From NCBI GenBank assembly GCA_037951165.1, contig JBBDHG010000135.1, positions 248,001 to 312,000 of the forward strand: a DNA stretch of 64,000 nt. Direction: 5' to 3'. Below, one piece after another: positions 37,501 through 64,000 of this stretch. Within the stretch, counting starts at the first letter, position 1; every line of letters starts with the position of its first letter. The stretch is from Lophius americanus (taxonomy: Eukaryota > Chordata > Actinopteri > Lophiiformes > Lophiidae). A program made the translations under genes and the position numbers. Under the pieces are notes generated by a model, which was not told the origin of the DNA, did no database searches, and saw nothing but the letters and a program-made list of their open reading frames with translations.

Positions 37501-39061
37501 GGATTAAGCATGTCATAAGTGGCCCTTTTACTATCATTGTATTTATGTGTGTAATAAACACAGTGATATAAGAGAATAATTGTTTTCACACCAATAAGAC
37601 GTTCTTGCAGTTTGCTGTTTGTGTCCCAATAAACAGAGTGATTCCAGTCGGGCTGATTAATGCTGGTGCATTTGGTTTGTCTGAAATTAAAAAATGCATA
37701 TAAAATGTTCCCAAAACAAACAAGGAAAAAACCAACAGGGCCAGGACCCTCTCTAGAAGTGAAATTATGTGTTTATTCATGGAAAAATTATTCAACAATG
37801 GTTATCTTATGCATACATGAAGTCTTTTTCTTTTCTTGGGGTATGGGCATAAAAATATTACAAACCCGACGGTGAATGATTCATGATTTTTTTTCCCCAT
37901 GGCAGTCAAAGCCTTAGTGAAGCAGGATTAACATTTAGCCCAGGAAGAAATCATATCTCATTATTATAGGGGGTTTAAACAATTTCCAGGCAAATTTATA
38001 AGAATGTGTTATAGCCAAATATAAATGATATTCATTAACTCAACTGTTTATCTCGTGATACTGGCCTCATGACATACAAATAGGGAGGATAGCATCACAG
38101 CTACTGGGCTAACAGGCTGTTTATGATTAATCCTCTAAAATCCCATTCAACAATCTCTCAGACCGACAGTCCTCTACAAACATCCGTTTTCTGAACCCTT
38201 CCCATTCATTTGTCAGCAAACAAACAAAAACTACTACTGCTTCAGCTTTTTAATCCATGACACATCCTTCAAGCTCCCGATTGGCTGCTTCTTGTTTTTA
38301 TTTTCATTTCAGGATTTATGTGGTCGTTCGTTAAATGCAACTGTCTTTCAACCACTCATACCTCTGGAATATATTACATTGTACCTCTCCATAGCTGCAG
38401 CTGTTATCCATAGCAACTTGAAGTTAGTGGGTGTGGAGGCACATATGACACATATGAACTCTTTCAAAGGGATTTTTGCAGTTCTTCATGCATTATGATG
38501 GATAAACTTGGATTAAAAAAATTATAGTCTGAATTGCATTTTGCTGTATAACTAGTTTAGATTGAAACAAGTAGAAAATGAAGAAGCTTTCATAATTTTT
38601 CTACCTAGTTATTTACAATTTTTGTATAAAGCAGTCCAACTCCTTCTTCTTTAAATATAATCTCTTTACTGCCACCACTGTTATGTTTTTTTTTTATAAT
38701 CCTCATTTTAGCCTCATTTATTACTCTCATTGCCCAGAGGATTTCAGAAATTGTGAATGTTTAATGGTCTTTGTGGTTTTGGCTCATAGGCACATGTCAA
38801 GTTAAAGGCTTGATTTCCCTAATTATTGCTATATATTTTTGTCTCCTTTTTTGCAGAAAATATCAAAATCCGGTTTATTTCTATTCAACATACAAATGTC
38901 AAATCATCTGAGTGGTTCGTTGTACTGAGCCTGTTTGTGTCTCAGTGGACTCAGCATTCAGCAACTCTCATCTTTTGTTTCTCTTCCAGCCCTCCCTGAA
39001 ATCCCACTAGGATCTTTTCTTCCCCGTTGGAGACCATCTCCATCCCCTACATCCAGCAGCC

Positions 39062-57983
<18,922 letters not shown>

Positions 57984-59500
57984 ACACTTTGAGCGCAGAG
58001 CATGGGCGTCCCGCGCCGTATGTTGACAGGCGCTGACATGCTTTCATCATGGTATTGACCTTCTGGGTTTGCACACATGCACATATCACCTCCCCTCCAC
58101 ATTGTAAATGTTGTTCTGTGTGTCGTCTGTCGAGCTTTTTCAAGATGATTGTCCTCGTAAAAAAATGATTTCTTATACTCCGTATATCATTCTTTCCAAA
58201 GGTTGTATATAGTGCTGACTTGATGGCTCTCTGGCTGACCTGTGACGTTTTTATTCTCTTTATCTATATATATATCATATATTATTACATATCATATATA
58301 ATATATATATATATGAAAATACACTGCACTGGATGACAAGTATATATTAGGAATGCGATACAAGCTGTTCGAGTTTCTTTTTTTTGCTTTTCGGTATCTC
58401 AGTATCGTCTTGGTAATACTGTGTCATTCCATTTAGGCTACTGTCATGCTCCTTATTTTAGTGTTGTCACGACAAAAGGCAGAAGGCTGATGGAAGAATA
58501 CGAGTAAAGATTTAATGAGTGACAGTACAGATGAATGGGATTGCAAATAGCACTTACAATCAAAAAGGCGGTCGGTATATTTTCCCTCATCGCAATCATA
58601 CTGAGTTACTGTTTAGACAAATGTGCAACTAGACTCTCTGTAGCTGTATTAGACATTGCATTCCAAGTGGTGTGAATTGTGTGTTCTCTGCATGACAAAT
58701 GGTAGATTTTAGTCTTATAAATAAAACCTGTCTGAAAAATATATATAAAAAATGATAACATGGCAGTAGCAAATTGACAACACGCATGCTCAGTATTAGG
58801 ACACAGTTGATCGTTCTCCATTCTCCTGCAAGTTTGCAATAGTGCCACTCTTTTCGTCTCAATATATATACCAACTGTGACCATCTTGTTGTAAAATAAT
58901 GCAAAAGGGATCAAAAAGTGAGATAAAGGTGACAAATACGAGGACTTGGGGTTGTATTGCAAAAAATGACCTGTTTTCTAAATGATTATGCAGTTCAATG
59001 ATGAAGATGTTGATTATGTGCTGAAAGATGAGGACTGGTTGTGTACTGTAACATAGGTTTTGGATGCTCTGAAAAAATAAATAAACGTTTGCAATGCAAA
59101 GCAAAGGCGCATATTTCTGAGAGACCTTACTTTTATAAGAAGACTGTATCTGTAAGTTTATTCTCCCTGTGTGGTTTGTTATTGGTAAAAATAATTATCA
59201 TATTGAATAACAATAAGTCTGAAACAAAAAAATTCAAAAGTTTTTTTTTTGTTGCTTCTGTACTTTAGAGCTATGCACACCAAATCGCCAAAAATGTCAA
59301 GTAGTTATAGAAAGGTGATAAAAACCTAAACCCGAATGACACAATAGGTTCAACCGTGAGATTGATGTCCTCAGCGCATGTAATATTAAAGACTCCCTCT
59401 CTGTATCCTGTCAGTGTGTGAAATGGTGGACATTTTGTAGCTAGCTGAATTGATTAAAAGTAATAAACCCTAGTCAAACCTGTGTCTGTCTTTATTGTTC
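57984..59500 (+). other. snap25: snap25 3' UTR
   Basis: About 1.5 kb of noncoding, AT-rich sequence after the stop codon. It has a TA-rich stretch at 58261-58316 that can fold on itself, and AATAAA hexamers at 58720, 59076 and 59080 that could serve earlier ends. The last good hexamer is at 59462-59467, followed by GT-rich DNA. The predicted length fits the roughly 2 kb SNAP25 mRNAs known in vertebrates. The exact end is an estimate. Confidence 0.7.
59462..59467 (+). terminator. Likely snap25 poly(A) signal
   Basis: AATAAA followed within 15-40 nt by the GT/T-rich run TGTGTCTGTCTTTATTGTTC, the usual cleavage and polyadenylation layout. It is the last hexamer before sequence that shows no sign of belonging to the gene. 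Two tandem AATAAA copies at 59076-59085 are a plausible earlier alternative. Confidence 0.6.
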
Positions 59501-62500
59501 CTGTGAGTCAAGAGACACTCTCTAACGCTCAGGTCAATATACACTGACAAAACCCAAACAGGTTTATATATTTGTTCATGTAGATTATACTGTAGTTGTG
59601 TCTTCATTCAAGGGCTGAGCATTTGGAAAGTTGCAGCCTGTGAAGGCGGGGCTTTTATAATCTGCAAAGGCCGTCCTGTGAACTGTTAAATAGTCTGAAG
59701 GGGATTTCACCATATTGACATTATGACGGATGAGAATAACAAGAATAAAGTTTCGACCATTTCTCTTGTTAAACTTAAGTACCTAAAGCAGAAGCTAAAG
59801 ACTCAGGTTGTTGCATGACAGAATGCAAAGTTGGAACACCAACCCGAGCATACATACTCAGCATCTCTCTATTTTGGACATGTCCTCACTTTTGCCCATC
59901 CTATAGTAGTCTGTAGAGATTAACGTTGTTGGAAAGGATGCAGTGCTAATAGTAATAGAAATGAAGAGTCTGAAGTTCAAAAAAGGTGGTCATAAATGTG
60001 AGATGGTCGAGAATAAACTGATTTTATTATCAGAAGGCGGATAAAAGGTTTGGGGTTTGGGACACACACAGCAGAACAAAGATGGACACGGACGGATGGA
60101 CGCAGGGACAGAGGAACAGACAGATGACTGGAGGTGATCATATAACCTTTGCTCACTGCTGAGGGTCAAAAGTGCTTGATTACAAACTGAATCAGAAAAA
60201 GTTAAGGATCTTTTTGTCAATCGACCCAAAAGCAGTAAACAAAATACCGAAGAAGTTTAAAGGTATAAAGGCGCAGTGAGGAGGTAATGGACTCGGAGGC
60301 TGAGCTGAGGTTCTGTGATTGAATTGGATTTGAGGATGATAGCAGAGTTGGATCAGAGCCGGGTTGTGGACGGCAAGGCGAGAATGACGAGATGCTGGCA
60401 GCCCAAGATTTACACCAGATCTAAGCACAAAAAAGTATGTATTGAAAAGTACAAACCCGGGGAAAAAAATACCAGAATGAGGCTTAACGGAGATGGAAAT
60501 GGAAACCACAGGGAATAGCTGAAGGATATGGTGATGAGCGGAGGCTGAGACTGCACCTAAGAGCTGCAGAGCTGGATTCGGAGGAGAGACAGATATGAGA
60601 CTGCCAGCCTGTGTCTCCAGGTGGAGCCACGCCCTGAGACACACATTTACTCAAACACATGAACACACAGACCACGTAAGGATAAAATGGAGCAGAGAGA
60701 GACAAACCTCGAGGAGCAGATGACAGAAAAAAGACTGAGATTTTTCATTTTGCTCTGCTATTGGACCAAATAAAGGAAATAATGTTTCAAGGGAGGACAT
60801 CCTTCCTAACCAAGGTCAAATACTTGATTGCAATTTACTACACGTTGTGTAGTGTGGATTGTAATGAGAAATTTTGCAATTAGTGTATTTTTTTCTTGTT
60901 ATCTCTGTTAATAATTTTAAATTGTGAACTGTTGTAGTTACATTTAACTGAACACAAGATTTTTAAACGCAATTAATATCATGAACTAAAACCCATATGC
61001 CATAATATTGAACTCAACTGTCAACTATTGTCATCCAAACGGCTCTGGCTAGCTTTCGCTTCCCATGTACAACAATGAGCCTTGGGCGTCCGTGACAAGG
61101 AAAGAGGCTCATCAGTCATATTAAACATTCAGCAAGATTCTAGGGGAATAAATACAATTTGTGGGAAAACATAATTGTTGATGTAATAATGCATGAAAAG
61201 GTTGTATGACATTTACATTGTATTCCATGTACTATATACACTGAACTAAATCCCTGACTGAACTGTGCACAGCACTGTTTCTTCCTTGAGTGTGATTCGT
61301 GTGATGTTTGGGTCTGTATGCTTGCAGATTTCCAAATGTCGTTCATGTCTGGAACTGGAACAAAGATAAAATAGTGCTGGACCAGAAAGTTTACCACCGA
61401 TATTGTTCTATGGCACAGTACCTGTACATGATCCCGTATGGGAAACCCTGCACAAACCTTTTATCAAATGGGGGTCCCCGGTGTCGTTGGTGTGAGGTTA
61501 GGGCTCCTTGAGGTCAAAGTTAGATGTCATCCATAACGTGTAACATAGCTGATACGGTCATTGGTTTGTCAGCGAGGAGGAAAGGCACACAGGATAGCTA
61601 AATGACTATATTTAAATTGTAAATCTTGAAGAAGTTGCATGGTGACACTGTTTATGTTTATGCAAATGAGGCAAAATCCAGTTGAAGCATGTCTGCGGGT
61701 CATTTCTTAGACAGTCAGATGTACAGGGGGAGGGGGAAAGAGCAGATGAAGGTCAAATGATTGTCTGCACAGCCACAACAGCAGACAGAGGATGTACACA
61801 GAGGATGGGTAGGGCTGTTCCCTGCTACAAAAAAGGAAACCACTGCCACCTCTCCCCCTCTCCCTCATTCTTGTACACTCACACGGTGCAAGAGTTACAT
61901 CACAGCCAGCCCTCAAAAGCTACAGCTCACACCCTTCTAGGTACCTATTTAACATAGAAACTAGCCCTCTGACATCTTCTGTAAACAGACTGCCTTCCTG
62001 AACTTTATATCTGCCTATTTGTTTTTATGGAAGTGGCGGTGAAGCAGGTGGGAGGGAGGCAGGTGAAACAGAGGAGATCTATTCACAGACCTGAGCTGTC
62101 TGCTACCTTGAATTAAGCCTTCAGTAGACGTGCTTCTTTTTCTCCAGAATTTAAGGTACATGCAGTCTTTTAATTAAGGCCATATGCTGTCTCTGCATCC
62201 TCAAAGGCACCAAATGACCTCTACTGTAATTTCAGGCTGTGGCATGTAAAAATGTAATACAAAAGCAGAGGAGACACTTGCACCTGGTGGCAGACATTGG
62301 TATGGTTCAGGTAGGAAGCTATTTGCAGTATCACTGGTCAGCCACAGAAGAGGCCACTGCCATTAAGTTTCCTAGGAGGACTTTACTTGGTTTGCAACGA
62401 TGTAAAGGTAGGTGGTACGTGTCAATGTCACATCCATATGAAAGGCGGTAGGCACGGTTTCCCAGCAGGATATTACTCAAAGGTTTCAATACATCAACTT

Positions 62501-63321
62501 CTACAAGGACAAGATATTCATTTGCTGTCTAATACAGTATATCCCACCCACCGACAGGTTCCAGCATAAAGAGATGATGAATGTTATTCACTTGCACCTA
62601 TCAGTGGTAAAAAATATCTTATGGCTTATTAGTGTACAGGATATTTGTTATGAGGGTTGTACGGAGTTCTGAGTTTGTGAGGATGCAAAAATAAAGGATA
62701 TCACGAAAAACATTTTAGTCATATAGGCTCACCAGATGTCACACTTAACGCAGAACTGCACAGTATTTTAAATCCTCATACCTCATCCCAGGTATTGAGG
62801 CAGTGTTCTGTATTTTGAACACATTAACTAAAATATGAAATTAAGTTCAAATGTTTGTGCAAGAATTTCCCACCAGGCCCCATCAAATTGTTGGATGTTT
62901 CATCCATCCATATTTTCCATCTCTTTCCATCAACCCAAACATCTCACTGAATTTCGGTCACATCTCTTCAAGCCTTATAGTATTCATCTTATTTAAATGT
63001 ATTATTATGTGCGTTGCTCTCCATAAAACCAGATCATGAGATCAATCACATTACTTTGGATAAACTCTGAAATATTGTAAAAATAAAACTGAAAAACTGG
63101 AAAGAAAAGAAAACCCTCTTTCATTCTGCGCCAGATACAATATATTACCTCACCTCCTAAAATTTGAGACATTTTTCTAGATTTAAAAAAAACAACTTCA
63201 TGACCGTGACAGCGGATAGATGACCGCTCTGGCAAACCCAAAGGGGATCAGCTGAAACAGGAAGAAAAATGTTTTCTGGATTGATTTCCTAAAACTGTTA
63301 TCCACCGTAGTCTTCCATCGT
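59501..63321. other. Downstream intergenic DNA, no gene recognised
   Basis: Purine-rich sequence at 60.0-60.7 kb gives long minus-strand frames by base bias. No SINE, LINE or exon recognised until the LINE fragment at 63.3 kb. Confidence 0.5.
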
Positions 63322-63515
63322 TCCATCCCTGTTTATTCAGGGACCTGGTAGCAGCATTTAAACAGGCTATTCCAGACATCACTCTCCCCAGCAACACTTT
63401 CAAGTTCCTCCTGGTAAATCCTGGAGTTTCCCAGACTAGATAAGTATTTCCTCTGAGTCGTGGGTCTAGCCTTGGATCTTCTCACAGTTAGATATGTCAG
63501 GAAAACCTTCCATGT
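63322..63515 (-). mobile_element. LINE 3'-end fragment, copy 3
   Basis: The minus strand reads CTAGTCTGGGAAACTCCAGG, then GAGGAACTTGAAAGTGTTGC and TGGGGAGAGTGATGTCTGGA, matching the same LINE 3' segment as copies at 9.7 and 45.5 kb. The frame gives YQEELESVAGESDVWNSLF before it fails. Confidence 0.7.
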
Positions 63516-64000
63516 TTTTACCACTGGTACTCAAATAGCAGCATATAGTACATTTGAAGGGGAATGTTTTCTGCACTGGACCATTATATTCATTATAATG
63601 AGGTGTTAGAAAGATACATTCATGGTCATGCATTTTCTTAAATATAAAAAAAATTGATCTGATCACTCTGGTGATATAGAAAATGTTAAGTACTCAATTT
63701 TTATACTGATGGTACTGATGGTGTGAAAGTGTGCAAACATTTCAATGTATGACCTGTTATTCACTCTCTCAGACTTGTAGATTGATCAGTCTAACAGCGA
63801 ATCGCTGCATCCTGTATCATTTCAGTACTTTATTTCTGATTACAATACTTATTGAGAGGGATGTTTAAAATATATTACAAAACAAGAGCGCAGTAAAATG
63901 TTCAGCTGCAGTGTTATTTAAATCAGGTTTACCCTTTTTGTATATTCTTACATTTAAATCTTACAAATCTCAATGCTGACACATTATCATATCATAAAGT
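63516..64000. other. Window end, nothing recognised
   Basis: AT-rich DNA with no supported feature. Confidence 0.5.

Larger units (their letters stand above)
20084..38989 (+). other. snap25 intron 1 (predicted, 18.9 kb)
   Basis: Runs from donor GTAAGA to acceptor TTCTCTTCCAG. It is CpG-rich up to about 21.5 kb, then mostly AT-rich and unique-looking. Recognisable contents are listed separately: a minus-strand ORF at 20.9 kb, hairpin at 25.08 kb, GAACAT repeat at 28.25 kb, old repeat DNA at 28.4-29.3 kb, a complex repeat zone at 31.2-32.9 kb, and a SINE at 34.3 kb. I saw no additional exon. Stretches 21.5-25.0, 25.2-28.2, 29.3-30.7, 32.9-34.0 and 34.6-38.9 kb hold nothing I can name. Confidence 0.5.

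Noticed and set aside
38990..39061. Upstream ORF in the snap25 leader
   Set aside because: No ATG exists in predicted exon 1 or the exon 2 leader.
60192..60644. 150-codon minus-strand open frame downstream of snap25
   Set aside because: Second-longest frame in the window, but it lies in purine-biased DNA, has no recognisable domain, and overlaps other open frames on both strands. No splice or poly(A) context supports it.

Overview
The window looks like genomic DNA from a teleost fish, probably a percomorph. It is vertebrate-style sequence with long introns, GT/AG splice sites and interspersed repeats typical of fish: tRNA-derived SINEs, LINE 3' ends, a Tc1-like transposase relic and many microsatellites. 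There are no operons or bacterial features. The only protein-coding gene I can identify is one snap25 gene (SNAP-25, a Qbc SNARE of the presynaptic membrane), on the + strand.

Layout. 1-19.8 kb: intergenic DNA upstream of snap25, holding SINE and LINE fragments, minisatellites, hairpins and a decayed LINE reverse transcriptase at 18.2-19.5 kb. 19.82-20.08 kb: predicted promoter (CCAAT, TATA-like, full CRE, YY1-like) and noncoding exon 1. 20.1-39.0 kb: a roughly 18.9 kb first intron, CpG-rich at its start and repeat-bearing further on. 39.0-58.0 kb: seven coding exons plus one alternative exon. 57.98 to about 59.5 kb: 3' UTR with a good poly(A) signal. 59.5-64 kb: downstream DNA with one recognisable LINE fragment and no gene.

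The gene. Splicing 39062-39133, 41279-41320, 46551-46599, one of 50063-50180 (5a) or 50399-50516 (5b), 54701-54820, 56923-57067 and 57915-57983 gives a 615-nt CDS and 204 residues. The two versions of exon 5 are each 118 nt, lie 218 nt apart, and encode the end of the first SNARE helix and the palmitoylated cysteine cluster. Including both, or skipping both, brings in a premature stop, so only mutually exclusive splicing gives a full protein. The intron between them has a 113-nt stretch without AG and a long CU-rich tract, and a TGCC repeat follows the 5b donor.

The most interesting signals are this splicing switch, two unexplained minus-strand ORFs (20.9-21.2 kb and 51.8-52.1 kb), several perfect inverted repeats, and families of degraded mobile elements. 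I found no convincing new biological system beyond these. Promoter, transcription start and regulatory-protein statements are inferences from sequence. The snap25 exon calls are strong.
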